DNA of 64,000 bases from Treponema sp. (lineage in GTDB: Bacteria > Spirochaetota > Spirochaetia > Treponematales > Treponemataceae). This document shows positions 1-7,547 of this stretch, in pieces. The notes beneath the pieces were generated by a model. It saw only the letters and a list, made by a program, of their open reading frames with translations, searched no databases and was not told where the DNA came from. The stretch covers positions 1-64,000 of the forward strand of contig JAFYZU010000007.1 in NCBI GenBank assembly GCA_017548565.1, written 5' to 3'. Position numbers and translations under genes: made by a program. Position 1 is the stretch's first letter, and the number at the start of each line of letters is the position of its first letter.

Positions 1-81
1 CTGCTCGCAAGCTTTCTTGATTCCAATGTCGTCCGAGAGCTTCAAAGCCTCGTCCTTGAAATTTTGATCGTACCTTTTCAT
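1..81 (-). CDS. IS3-family transposase OrfA, N-terminal fragment (runs off window)
   Basis: The first residues read MKRYDQNFKDEALKLSD and then IGIKKACEQ, which resembles the helix-turn-helix start of IS3/IS911 OrfA proteins that bind the element's terminal repeats. The start is chosen at 81 because AAGGAG lies 7 nt upstream; an in-frame ATG at 87 is too close to it. Only 27 codons are visible, so the rest of the element (OrfB with its DDE domain, right end) is outside the window. The element ends just upstream, near 120, inside a lipoprotein gene. The family call rests on a short stretch and is moderately sure. Confidence 0.6.
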   Translation of the reverse strand, partial: MKRYDQNFKDEALKLSDDIGIKKACEQ

Positions 82-99
82 TGCCATTCTCCTTAGATT

Positions 100-120
100 T
101 TCGGCAATTTAGGCACTGCA
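100..120 (-). mobile_element. probable left end (terminal repeat) of the IS3-like element
   Basis: On the minus strand, TGCAGTGCCTAAATTGCC lies about 40 nt ahead of the transposase start. IS3-family ends normally begin with TG and sit this close to orfA. The reading frame of the neighbouring lipoprotein gene changes character here. The matching right end is not in the window, so the exact boundary is inferred. Confidence 0.4.
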
Positions 121-862
121 CTTTTATTGTATCACTCCATGTCTTAATATCTAAACTATCAATATGAATATAGTTATATTTGTTATTTGAAAATCTATTT
201 GAAGAATCAAGATTAAAAAAGGCAGGAATACTTAATGGCCACAAATTCCTTTCAAAACGACAGTTTGTAACACAGTTTGTGTCAGCATCCCAGCCTTCCC
301 AGTTATAATACTTCAAAGCGGCTTTTGCACTTGATGTAACTTCATCTGTACCGGCATTGTCATGAAAATAACAATTATTTACCCTGAGCTTTCCATGACT
401 GTTACATACAACCAGTGTATTGCAGTTATGTCCTCCATAGCAGAATTCACATCCTTCAAACTTACCTACAGTACCGTTAAGATATACTTCCTTCCAGTCT
501 CCTGCAGCAGGTTCTACTTCGCCGGCTGCAAGAATTTTTCTTCCTCTAGGATCTCTCCATGAAGTGAAAATTACTCCGGTTGCATTAAGTGAACCATTCC
601 ATACTTCAATTTCACCTTTTGGTCCGAATTTTACAATGGCTCCTTCTTCTATTGTAAAAGAGCAACCCTTGTCAATTTTAAGGTAAGAATCTATATAATA
701 AATCATATGATTCCCCTTTTCATCATATCCCTTCCAGGTTTTTGTTTTTGTAAAGGTACCTGAAATCGGTGAATCAGGATCCCTGTCAAACTCACAAGAA
801 GTAAAACCAACCGCAATCAAAGCAGCTGCCATAAATATTGTAATCAGCTTTGTTATTTTCAT
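121..862 (-). pseudogene. lipoprotein gene truncated at its 3' end by the IS element
   Basis: The start ATG at 862 follows AAGGAG by 9 nt. The product begins with a lipoprotein signal (MKITKLITIFMAAALIAVG, then FTSC with Cys as lipid site), so it should be an exported, lipid-anchored protein. The rest is rich in Gly, Asn, Cys and aromatic residues in short repeating blocks, compatible with a beta-helix-like surface protein, but I recognise no named family. After about 247 codons the frame runs without a stop into the IS-like end and the transposase region, so the native C-terminus has been replaced or lost. A TTGTGAGTTTAAC box lies about 65 nt upstream. Confidence 0.6.
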
Positions 863-925
863 ATTTTCATGCTCCTTATAATATGATTGTATAATGCTAT
901 TATCCTCTACCACTCTGAAAAAAAA

Positions 926-944
926 TACAGAGTTAAACTCACAA
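926..944 (-). promoter_or_regulatory. shared TTGTGAGTTTAAC box, copy 1
   Basis: The minus strand reads TTGTGAGTTTAACTCTGTA ahead of the truncated lipoprotein gene. An identical 19-mer lies at 3967-3985 and a near-identical one at 4666-4684, each ahead of a gene for an exported protein. The core GAGTTTAACTC is a near palindrome. It could be an operator or an extended -35 region; which one is not decidable from sequence. Confidence 0.5.
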
Positions 945-970
945 ATTTTGAATCATTTTCTTAAAGATTA

Positions 971-2209
971 TTATTCAGGTAAAGCATCCGAAGAAAATTT
1001 CATCGGTGGCAAACGGGTCAGAATAAGTGTCTGAGTCGTTTTAGCCTGATACAAGGATTCATCATGCAAAGGAAACCATCCGTTCATCTGGTCCGGGTCT
1101 GAAGCATAATCATAATCTATGGTAAAACTGAAGGAATCCTTAAGCTTATCGGAAGTATATGTTTTTGTTTCTTCTTCCACTACAAAATCAAGCAGAGGCT
1201 GGTTATTTAAGCCACCGGTAGTAAAGGTTGTATTGCACGGATATACTCCTGAACCACGTATTTGTCCGAAAATTCTTGTATCAAACATAGCATCGCCGGA
1301 ACAGGAACCGTCAACTGTAGCAACGTCATATTTTCCATCAAAAATAAATTTTACGGATGCATTATTTGTATCTTTCTGGTAAGTTCCCTCAAACAACATG
1401 TCATCACCGGTTTTACAGTTTGTTTTATATTTGCTGAAGATAAAAATATTTGTATAACCACCATATACTGAACCGTAAACTGAATCATATATGTCATAAT
1501 ATGTTCCTTTTGGCTCAAAACTGACAACCTTCGGATTAGTATACTTGATACCTCCCAGAATTCCATTCTCATCATCAAGACTTATAATCCCCTTAAGGTT
1601 ATACTGAAGTTTTATTTTATAACTTCCATTACTTTTTATCTTTACGGCAGTAGACCAGGAAGACGGTATGATATTCGGTTTATAATCAATAAAAAGCTCC
1701 TGTTCAATAGTACCGGAAACATCATAGACAGGAAGCTCTTCGTAATAAATAGAAATTTGTATATCCAGAAGATCCTGTTTCGTTTCTTCTGAAGTTTCAA
1801 CTTTAGTTTTATTACCTTTTTTTACAGTATTCTTTTTAGTAATAGAATGAGTTTTAAAATAATCTTCGCTACAGGTATCTATAACATAGGTCTTTTTTTC
1901 TCCGTACATCCGGGTAATATACCCGTCTTTTCCATCCAAATCATACATACCAAAAAAATAAAAACCACAGGCTTTCCAGAAACGGCCAAAATCATATTTA
2001 TAAGAATCCAGAACTTTTTTTTCATTAATTAAATAATCAAAATACTTTGTTTCAACCCAGGAATCAGGTAATTTTTTTTTCTTTGCAGTAAAAAAAAGAT
2101 CAAAAAATTTTTCACACGTAGCCATATCTAATTGAACCTGTTTGTATACCTTTGCAAATGCCGAAAAGGCAAACATAGATAAAAACAAAATACAAATAAT
2201 TTTTTTCAT
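971..2209 (-). CDS. exported protein of unknown function, 412 aa
   Basis: The N-terminus (MKKIICILFLSMFAFSAFA) is a signal peptide with an Ala-x-Ala cleavage site, so the protein is periplasmic or outer-membrane associated. The mature part is rich in Lys, Tyr and Asp and has a beta-rich, extended-strand look, with no catalytic motif I recognise. AAGGAG precedes the start. The gene follows the GH5 cellulase by only 40 nt on the same strand, so the two are probably cotranscribed from the box near 3970 and may share a role in polysaccharide use. Function unknown. Confidence 0.7.
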   Translation of the reverse strand: MKKIICILFLSMFAFSAFAKVYKQVQLDMATCEKFFDLFFTAKKKKLPDSWVETKYFDYLINEKKVLDSYKYDFGRFWKACGFYFFGMYDLDGKDGYITRMYGEKKTYVIDTCSEDYFKTHSITKKNTVKKGNKTKVETSEETKQDLLDIQISIYYEELPVYDVSGTIEQELFIDYKPNIIPSSWSTAVKIKSNGSYKIKLQYNLKGIISLDDENGILGGIKYTNPKVVSFEPKGTYYDIYDSVYGSVYGGYTNIFIFSKYKTNCKTGDDMLFEGTYQKDTNNASVKFIFDGKYDVATVDGSCSGDAMFDTRIFGQIRGSGVYPCNTTFTTGGLNNQPLLDFVVEEETKTYTSDKLKDSFSFTIDYDYASDPDQMNGWFPLHDESLYQAKTTQTLILTRLPPMKFSSDALPE

Positions 2210-2249
2210 TTAAAAACTCCTTAACAATATTTTATAAATCCATTGCGGA

Positions 2250-3917
2250 TTATTGTTTAATTACAACATTATCAATAAAGATTTCACCCTGATTCTGATT
2301 TTCAAAATCATCAAAATCAAAATAAACTGAAGAAAGACGATTCCAGTCAAATTTTCCCTGAGGTTCAAAAGCTTTCTTTGCTTTGTCTGACCAGGTATAA
2401 TCTTCCTGAAGCTTTGAAAAAGGAACGGTAACCGTAATCCATTTATTCACAGGATAACCTTCTGCCTTTATCCTGTATGATTTTTTCCATGGCGGTAATT
2501 CTTCTGCACCATCGCTGTCCTGTAAGGATAACGTGAATCGTTGTTTTGAATCTGTGAATTTTACCGAGAAGCTTACATAAACTGAATTTTTATATTCAGC
2601 GGCTTTATCAAAAACTTTCTTTGGTAAAAAGAATTTACAGCCGTTCTGCCTGTTCGGATAAGATACTTTTATACAGTATTTGTGAACATCACCGTCATAT
2701 ATACTTACAGTATTACCCCATGTATCAATACCGGTTCCTTTACCGCACAATCCATCGTAAACCAGATACGGTTTTTTCGGAAAACTAAAATCATCCGGTA
2801 TAATTTTACCGGGCATGGAAAAACCATACGCTTCAAGTGCAGCCTGATCAATGTCATCAGGAAAAGAAGAAAGATTGTCTGCAGTTTTCAAAAATCCGTC
2901 AGAACCGTCAATTCCCCAGGTACAGTAAGGAATATCGTAATTATTCAAGGTCTGAACAGTTGCCTTAATCCATGCAAGTCGATCCTCTGCATTTATCCAT
3001 ACCTTTGCGCCGCATTCTCCGCACCAGATTCTCACGTTATTCTTTTTTGCCCAGTCAGCTGCTTTTTTAATTCTATCGTTAATATATTTTACAGTACCTT
3101 TTGCCGGATACACTTCCCTGAAATAATCCGGAAGATAAGAATCCTTTGCCCTTCCCTTAAGCTTTGGCATACGCTTTCTATCGTACGGAAAAGGAATGTC
3201 TTCCAGATCAATCATATGAGGACCAACCCAGGTCGCTCCCTGATGAGTAAATTCATGCGGCTCATAAAAATGGAAAGTATAGATAAGGTTTGGATCTTTA
3301 TAAGGCTTCATTCTTACCAGTGTATCAATGCTTGAAAAATCAGCACCGGAAACAACTATATCACGCTGCGGATCATAACTTCTTATCAAATCAATTATTT
3401 CTGCCTGAAGCTTTATCCATTTTTCAGAAGTAACCTCGCCCCGGCCCTTAGGTTCATTTATTATTTCATAAATGATGTATTTACTTCTGTTTTTATAACG
3501 CGGGGCAACCTGTGACCATACCGCCTTAAGATGTTCTTTCTGAAGCTTTGCAGACGGCGGATTATTGTCTTCAAGTTCGGAGTTAAACGAATGATTGTCT
3601 ATTACAAGATATATCTGATATTTTTCTGCCCAGTCACAGACCTTATCCAGCTTTTCTAAAACAATGTCCATAATTTTACCAGTATGAACAGGTTCCATAA
3701 CAAGATCAAAATGAACGGGAAGCCTGATTACATCAACTCCCATTTTTTTAAGAACTGCAAAATCTGATTCGTCATATTTATTAAGAGGCGGAATAGAATT
3801 AGTCCAGGTTTCAAACCAGGTAAGCATATTAATTCCTTTTGAAAACGGAAGCTTATTCTGTGCAAAGCCTGAAAAAATACAAAAGATAAAAATAAAAGAA
3901 GACAATAATTTTTTCAT
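2250..3917 (-). CDS. secreted GH5-family endoglucanase with C-terminal binding-type module
   Basis: A secreted glycoside hydrolase that should cut beta-1,4-glucan chains. After a signal peptide (MKKLLSSFIFIFCIFSGFA) comes a GH5 (beta/alpha)8 domain. It shows RLPVHF near the start, YEIINEP with the acid/base Glu near residue 166, FHFYEPHEFTHQG, and IWCGECGA carrying the nucleophile Glu. The last 150 residues (VYFDFDDFENQ, then IFIDNVVI at the end) resemble beta-sandwich carbohydrate-binding modules. The start is placed at 3917 because an AGAGGA site lies 9 nt upstream and the signal peptide begins there; an in-frame ATG at 3950 would add 11 non-signal residues. Cotranscribed with the exported protein downstream. 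Confidence 0.85.
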   Translation of the reverse strand: MKKLLSSFIFIFCIFSGFAQNKLPFSKGINMLTWFETWTNSIPPLNKYDESDFAVLKKMGVDVIRLPVHFDLVMEPVHTGKIMDIVLEKLDKVCDWAEKYQIYLVIDNHSFNSELEDNNPPSAKLQKEHLKAVWSQVAPRYKNRSKYIIYEIINEPKGRGEVTSEKWIKLQAEIIDLIRSYDPQRDIVVSGADFSSIDTLVRMKPYKDPNLIYTFHFYEPHEFTHQGATWVGPHMIDLEDIPFPYDRKRMPKLKGRAKDSYLPDYFREVYPAKGTVKYINDRIKKAADWAKKNNVRIWCGECGAKVWINAEDRLAWIKATVQTLNNYDIPYCTWGIDGSDGFLKTADNLSSFPDDIDQAALEAYGFSMPGKIIPDDFSFPKKPYLVYDGLCGKGTGIDTWGNTVSIYDGDVHKYCIKVSYPNRQNGCKFFLPKKVFDKAAEYKNSVYVSFSVKFTDSKQRFTLSLQDSDGAEELPPWKKSYRIKAEGYPVNKWITVTVPFSKLQEDYTWSDKAKKAFEPQGKFDWNRLSSVYFDFDDFENQNQGEIFIDNVVIKQ

Positions 3918-3966
3918 TTGAATAAATCCTCTGAAAAATATTATCATCACACTTTATATAAAAAGA

Positions 3967-3985
3967 TACAGAGTTAAACTCACAA
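3967..3985 (-). promoter_or_regulatory. shared TTGTGAGTTTAAC box, copy 2
   Basis: On the minus strand this is TTGTGAGTTTAACTCTGTA, identical over 19 nt to the copy at 926-944 and about 50 nt ahead of the cellulase start. AT-rich sequence with TATA-like hexamers follows. Confidence 0.5.
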
Positions 3986-4002
3986 TTATAAAAACTGCAT
4001 TT

Positions 4003-4042
4003 AAAATAAAAAACCGGAGCAGCTGCAAATGCAACCGTCCGG
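4003..4042 (-). terminator. rho-independent terminator after the 156-aa lipoprotein gene
   Basis: The minus strand forms a CCGGA/TCCGG stem with additional GCA/TGC pairing inside, followed by TTTTTTATTTT. Confidence 0.65.
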
Positions 4043-4051
4043 CAGAATATA

Positions 4052-4522
4052 TTACATACCAGGCATATAAAGAGTTAATTTTGTTCCATCATCAAATAAT
4101 ATAACCTGTTTAACTTCTGAATCCTCTTTCTGCTTTAATGACTTGTAAGAGTTAAGATCAAATATAGCCTTATTATTAATTATTCCCATTCCTTCACAGC
4201 CATAAAAACCTTCTAGTGTAGTTGGTAAAACAAATTCTTCGTTTTCTTCTTCATAAATTTCACCTGTTTCAAGGTCAATCCACTGCATTTTAACTATTTT
4301 TTTAAAACCAGGATTATTCAAAACAACAGCTTTGCCATGATAATAATTATCCGGATTTTCTCCTGCTTTTTTAAGAGCATCCAGACTTAAAAAAATTCTT
4401 AGCTCGCCCTTGTTCTGCACATAAAGCTCAGATTCCTTCCATTCTGCATCTGCATCATTTTTACAGCCTGCAAAACCAAACGCCATTGCCAATGCAAATA
4501 AACCAATAATCAGTTTTTTCAT
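4052..4522 (-). CDS. small lipoprotein of unknown function, 156 aa
   Basis: A lipobox signal (MKKLIIGLFALAMAFGFAGC) predicts attachment to a membrane through Cys20. The mature part is Glu- and Lys-rich with no recognised domain. An AGGAG site precedes the ATG at 4522, which is preferred over an upstream in-frame ATG because the signal sequence starts here. It is divergent from the sensor kinase gene at 4719 and ends in a clear terminator. Confidence 0.7.
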   Translation of the reverse strand: MKKLIIGLFALAMAFGFAGCKNDADAEWKESELYVQNKGELRIFLSLDALKKAGENPDNYYHGKAVVLNNPGFKKIVKMQWIDLETGEIYEEENEEFVLPTTLEGFYGCEGMGIINNKAIFDLNSYKSLKQKEDSEVKQVILFDDGTKLTLYMPGM

Positions 4523-4665
4523 ATAAAACTCCTGAATAATAAAACTTATTCCTCTCAATGAAGGACACAATCCTTATTATCCCCCACTCTACGGTTTTGT
4601 CAAATATTTTTTTTATTACTCATCCGTGTCCATCCGTGTGGAATTCATTTTACAGAATTTCAAAA

Positions 4666-4684
4666 TTGTGAGTTTAACACTCTA
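4666..4684 (+). promoter_or_regulatory. shared TTGTGAGTTTAAC box, copy 3
   Basis: The plus strand reads TTGTGAGTTTAACACTCTA, 34 nt ahead of the two-component sensor start. It differs from the other two copies in the last 6 nt only. The position relative to the gene start is similar in all three cases. Confidence 0.5.
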
Positions 4685-4718
4685 TTTTATTATTCCGTCT
4701 TAAGGTATTATATGAAAC

Positions 4719-5486
4719 ATGAAACTTCGAAATTTCTGTTTTATCACTTTTTTATTAATATCAACATCTCTTGCCATAGCTGAAGAACGCCCAACGCCGG
4801 AAGAAGTTCAAAGTTATCTTCCATACTGGAATGCTAATAAGGAAGCATTTTCTCAGACCCATGTATATCAGTGTGTCGGAAATGAAGACAATTCTTTATT
4901 TCTGCTGAATACAGTCACAGATGAAGGGTGGCATAATATCATATATGCTTTCTCTCCTGATTCTTATTGGGACGACAAAAAAATCTATAAAATCTGGGAT
5001 CAGTCTGTTTGTGGTGCTGATGTCAGAAGCCTGGTATTCAGTCCGTTTTCAAAAAAATTTTACTTTACTGCCAACTGGGAAAATTCATCTGATCTTGAAA
5101 AAAATAACCGCGGTCTCTGGAGTGCTGTCCAGACAAAGAAAAAACAGAAACCTGTATTATTAAATCACCAGCAGATGGAAAGCGGAGAGGGTTTTTTAGT
5201 TATTAATAAAATGGGTATATGGCTTTTACATGACAACGAACCCAACTGGGATATAGATGACCGCTTTCTAACAAGCACTTTATATCAGATAGAAGATAAC
5301 AAAGGAAGATATATTTTTCAGACTCCGAAAGCTTTAAAAGATATTTTTTTCCACTCATACTGGTCTTTTGAAAATCCTGTAAATGTTAAAATTGAAGATT
5401 CAAACATAAAGCATGAATATGAAATCAATCTTAGAAATACAGATTATACCCTTATTCTTCGTGACAGAAATGCAGACTCATGGTAG
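4719..5486 (+). CDS. periplasmic sensor segment of a histidine kinase, ended by in-frame TAG
   Basis: The product starts with a signal-like segment (MKLRNFCFITFLLISTSLAIA) and continues as a beta-rich periplasmic domain with repeated aromatic and Asp-rich strands (SLFLLN, YAFSPDS, SLVFSPFSKKFYFTA), loosely propeller-like. It ends in RDRNADSW followed by TAG at 5484-5486. The same frame then stays open through a short linker, a membrane helix and a complete kinase to 6395 (559 codons overall). I infer that this is the N-terminal half of one sensor kinase and not an independent protein. Confidence 0.6.
   Translation: MKLRNFCFITFLLISTSLAIAEERPTPEEVQSYLPYWNANKEAFSQTHVYQCVGNEDNSLFLLNTVTDEGWHNIIYAFSPDSYWDDKKIYKIWDQSVCGADVRSLVFSPFSKKFYFTANWENSSDLEKNNRGLWSAVQTKKKQKPVLLNHQQMESGEGFLVINKMGIWLLHDNEPNWDIDDRFLTSTLYQIEDNKGRYIFQTPKALKDIFFHSYWSFENPVNVKIEDSNIKHEYEINLRNTDYTLILRDRNADSW
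5484..5486 (+). other. in-frame amber codon dividing the sensor kinase
   Basis: The frame reads NADSW, TAG, VFDCVTEKIEKYENY. The distance from the ATG at 4719 to the kinase part is a multiple of three and no other stop occurs until 6393-6395. A single base change, for example TGG or CAG to TAG, would explain it. Confidence 0.7.
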
Positions 5487-5591
5487 GTTTTTGACTGCGT
5501 TACTGAAAAAATAGAAAAATACGAAAATTATAATAAGGCAAAAAAACAGGCAGATATCATTGACAAACAGTATCAATCAAAAGAAAAATTC

Positions 5592-6395
5592 TTGAAAACT
5601 GAAACACCTTTCAATATTTCACTTCAGGTTCTTGCAGTAATCTGTTTTATAATAACACTGCTTTCAATAACAACAGCAATTCTTCATAAATACAGAAGAA
5701 CTAAGAAAACCATAAAATCTTTACAGGAACACAACAAAATGATTTTTGACATTCAGGAAAAGGAACGTGCAAAAATCAGCCGCGACATCCACGACTCGGT
5801 TGTTCAGGACATTCGTGTTCTGCGTCTTGAAACAGAAAACCTTAATGTCGAAAAAGATTCAAAGCAAAGACAATCTAAAATTGCAGATCTTGCAACAGAC
5901 TGTATCATAAAACTCAGAAACATCTGTTACAATCTTACCCCTGCAGAGCTTTCAAGTCATAACGATGGAGATTCTTCAAAGTTTGAGCTTATTTCTATAA
6001 TCAATTCTATTGTACAGCAGTTTACGTCAAGAACTCATATTCCCTGCATTTTTAAAGTTGAGGATGATTTTAAATATCCTGTACTTGAAAAAGAAAAAAC
6101 TCAGAATCTTTTCCGCGTAATTCAGGAAGCTCTCACAAACATAGAAAAGCATTCTTATGCAACACAGGTTTCCATCTTCTTAAAAGAAGACACCGATGCC
6201 ATTTCCATTTATATAACAGACGATGGAATAGGCTGCAGTCAAAGTGAATTAGATAAAAAAATAAAGAGTAAGGAACATCTTGGACTAAGGTCAATGAAAG
6301 ACAGAATGGAATTAATAGGTGGCTCCATAGAATTCTTTACATCACTGAATGACGGGATGGAACTAAAAATTAAATTACCATTGGAGAAAGCATAA
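5592..6395 (+). CDS. sensor histidine kinase, transmitter part (NarX/DesK type)
   Basis: A transmembrane helix (LQVLAVICFIITLLSITTAI) leads into a HisKA_3 dimerisation domain with ISRDIHDSVVQDI, where the His is the phosphorylation site. A HATPase domain follows with an N box (VIQEALTNIEKHS) and G boxes (DDGIGC, LGLRSMKDR). It autophosphorylates and passes phosphate to the regulator at 6395. The start given is a TTG with only a weak purine stretch upstream. More likely the protein is the continuation of the frame opened at 4719, with its sensor domain cut off by the amber codon at 5484. The stop overlaps the next start by one base. Confidence 0.75.
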   Translation: MKTETPFNISLQVLAVICFIITLLSITTAILHKYRRTKKTIKSLQEHNKMIFDIQEKERAKISRDIHDSVVQDIRVLRLETENLNVEKDSKQRQSKIADLATDCIIKLRNICYNLTPAELSSHNDGDSSKFELISIINSIVQQFTSRTHIPCIFKVEDDFKYPVLEKEKTQNLFRVIQEALTNIEKHSYATQVSIFLKEDTDAISIYITDDGIGCSQSELDKKIKSKEHLGLRSMKDRMELIGGSIEFFTSLNDGMELKIKLPLEKA

Positions 6396-7027
6396 TGAAA
6401 AACATTCTTTATATTGTAGATGACCACAATATGGTCAGAACCGGATTAAAAGCATGGCTCGAAAAGCACACTCAATGGCATGTCGCAAAAGAATTTGCTT
6501 CTTCAAAAGAATGTCTTGAATGTCTTTCATGCATAAAATCAAATAAGGCAAACTTAAAAGAATATATCTATCCGGAAATCATTATTGTTGACGTTCAGTT
6601 AATTAATGAAACAGGATTTTCACTTGTTCAGAAAATTACCGGACAATTCCCGGATATAAAATGCATTATGTATTCTATGTTTGATACGACAGGTTTTGTA
6701 CTTCAGGCCAGAGATTCAGGAGCCAAAGGATATATCTCTAAAGTTGCCAAAGAAGAAGAACTTGTGCACTGTCTTGAAATTGTACAGAACGGCGGAACCT
6801 ATCTTGAACAGTATATGCTCGAAGCACAGAATAAAATAGATTCCATTGTATCAATACTTTCAAAACAGGAACGTAATATATTTGAAGCAATCCTTCAGGA
6901 AAAAACAAACAAACAGATCTGCGACGAATTTTTCATCTCGCCAAGAACAGTAGAAAATTACACCAGCCGTTTATATTCAAAAATAGGTGTAAAAAACCGC
7001 GAAGAATTGATTGAAAAATACCGTTAA
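6395..7027 (+). CDS. NarL/LuxR-family response regulator
   Basis: The receiver domain has the acidic pair in YIVDDHNMVR and the phosphoacceptor Asp near residue 66 in IIIVDVQL. A C-terminal LuxR-type helix-turn-helix follows (LSKQERNIFEAI, NKQICDEFFISPRTVENYTSRLY). Its start overlaps the kinase stop (TAATG), which marks them as a translationally coupled pair. Its targets are unknown; the box shared by the neighbouring genes is a candidate, but nothing in the sequence proves it. Confidence 0.85.
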   Translation: MKNILYIVDDHNMVRTGLKAWLEKHTQWHVAKEFASSKECLECLSCIKSNKANLKEYIYPEIIIVDVQLINETGFSLVQKITGQFPDIKCIMYSMFDTTGFVLQARDSGAKGYISKVAKEEELVHCLEIVQNGGTYLEQYMLEAQNKIDSIVSILSKQERNIFEAILQEKTNKQICDEFFISPRTVENYTSRLYSKIGVKNREELIEKYR

Positions 7028-7028
7028 A

Positions 7029-7130
7029 TCGGAAATCCGTTAAAAAACAACTGCGAATACTTGCAGCAGTTGTTTTAGGATTATCCTTTAAAAAAAAATA
7101 ATAGCTCTTACGGGAGTCGAACCCGTCTTT
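7029..7130. repeat. 102-bp direct repeat, copy 1 (partner 7228-7329)
   Basis: Positions 7029-7130 and 7228-7329 are identical except for one base (G7032 versus A7231), with a 199-bp period. The unit contains a terminator hairpin and the T arm plus acceptor 3' strand of tRNA-Glu. Confidence 0.9.
7046..7076 (+). terminator. hairpin after the response regulator (duplicated copy)
   Basis: AACAACTGC pairs with GCAGTTGTT. The T-run is short on the plus strand and strong (GTTGTTTTTT) on the minus strand. The hairpin lies inside the 102-bp direct repeat, so it could serve both the regulator and the degenerate tRNA copy. Confidence 0.45.
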
Positions 7131-7237
7131 AATTTTCATGAAAAGACTACAAAAATGCACTTGCATTTTTGTTTAACGTCTTTACGATTATATAACTTGA
7201 GAGGGCCGCGAACTAAACCTTATACAATCGAAAATCC
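7101..7237 (-). pseudogene. degenerate tRNA-Glu copy with an internal palindromic block
   Basis: Read on the minus strand, it keeps the D-arm/anticodon region of tRNA-Glu (GGTTTAGTTCG, then CCCTCTCAAG) and an exact T arm (ACGGGTTCGACTCCCGT). The anticodon stem no longer pairs. About 66 nt separate the two parts, including AAAAATGCAAGTGCATTTTT and an outer AAAGAC/GTCTTT stem. The 5' acceptor strand (GGATTTT) no longer matches the 3' strand (AAGAGCT). It is therefore a decayed second copy and not a working tRNA gene. Confidence 0.65.
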
Positions 7238-7329
7238 GTTAAAAAACAACTGCGAATACTTGCAGCAGTTGTTTTAGGATTATCCTTTAAAAAAAAATAA
7301 TAGCTCTTACGGGAGTCGAACCCGTCTTT
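7228..7329. repeat. 102-bp direct repeat, copy 2
   Basis: This is the second copy of the repeat at 7029-7130. It includes the 3' end of the intact tRNA-Glu gene and its terminator. Confidence 0.9.
7241..7275 (-). terminator. terminator of tRNA-Glu
   Basis: On the minus strand AACAACTGC and GCAGTTGTT form a 9-bp stem followed by TTTTTT, about 25 nt after the tRNA 3' end. Confidence 0.65.
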
Positions 7330-7373
7330 TGACCTTGAGAGGGTCACGAACTAAACCGATATTCGAAAGAGCC
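7301..7373 (-). tRNA. tRNA-Glu (anticodon CTC)
   Basis: It folds as a cloverleaf. The acceptor is GGCTCTT/AAGAGCT, the D stem GAAT/GTTC, the anticodon stem TGACC/GGTCA with loop CTCTCAA, and the T stem ACGGG/CCCGT with loop TTCGACT. Anticodon CTC reads GAG. The first acceptor pair is a G-T wobble, and CCA is not encoded. Confidence 0.9.
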
Positions 7374-7390
7374 AGAACAGCAAAAACATT

Positions 7391-7422
7391 AAAAAAAGCT
7401 GAACTATTATCCAGTTCAGCTT
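7391..7422 (-). terminator. terminator between tRNA-Gln and tRNA-Glu
   Basis: AAGCTGAACT and AGTTCAGCTT form a 10-bp stem with a 7-nt loop, followed by seven T on the minus strand. It should end the tRNA-Gln transcript. Confidence 0.8.
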
Positions 7423-7425
7423 GAG

Positions 7426-7496
7426 TTCCCCAAGGAGGATTCGAACCCCCACAGTCAGAACCAGAATCTGAAGTGCTACCATTACACAATCGGGGA
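7426..7496 (-). tRNA. tRNA-Gln (anticodon CTG)
   Basis: Cloverleaf with acceptor TCCCCGA/TTGGGGA, D stem GTGT/GCAC, anticodon stem TCAGA/TCTGA with loop TTCTGGT, and T stem GGGGG/CCTCC with loop TTCGAAT. Anticodon CTG reads CAG. It lies just downstream of mutS2 on the same strand. Confidence 0.9.
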
Positions 7497-7547
7497 ATAA
7501 GTGATATTAATATATAAAATTTCAGTGTTTTAGTCAAGTAGCAGTTA

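Noticed and set aside
2682-3335. A 217-codon plus-strand open frame opposite the cellulase
   Set aside because: It is antisense to conserved GH5 motifs and has no coding character of its own.
5484-5486. General reassignment of TAG to an amino acid
   Set aside because: Other genes in the window end at TAG at their expected C-termini (for example the permease at 11038 and the coiled-coil gene at 58985).
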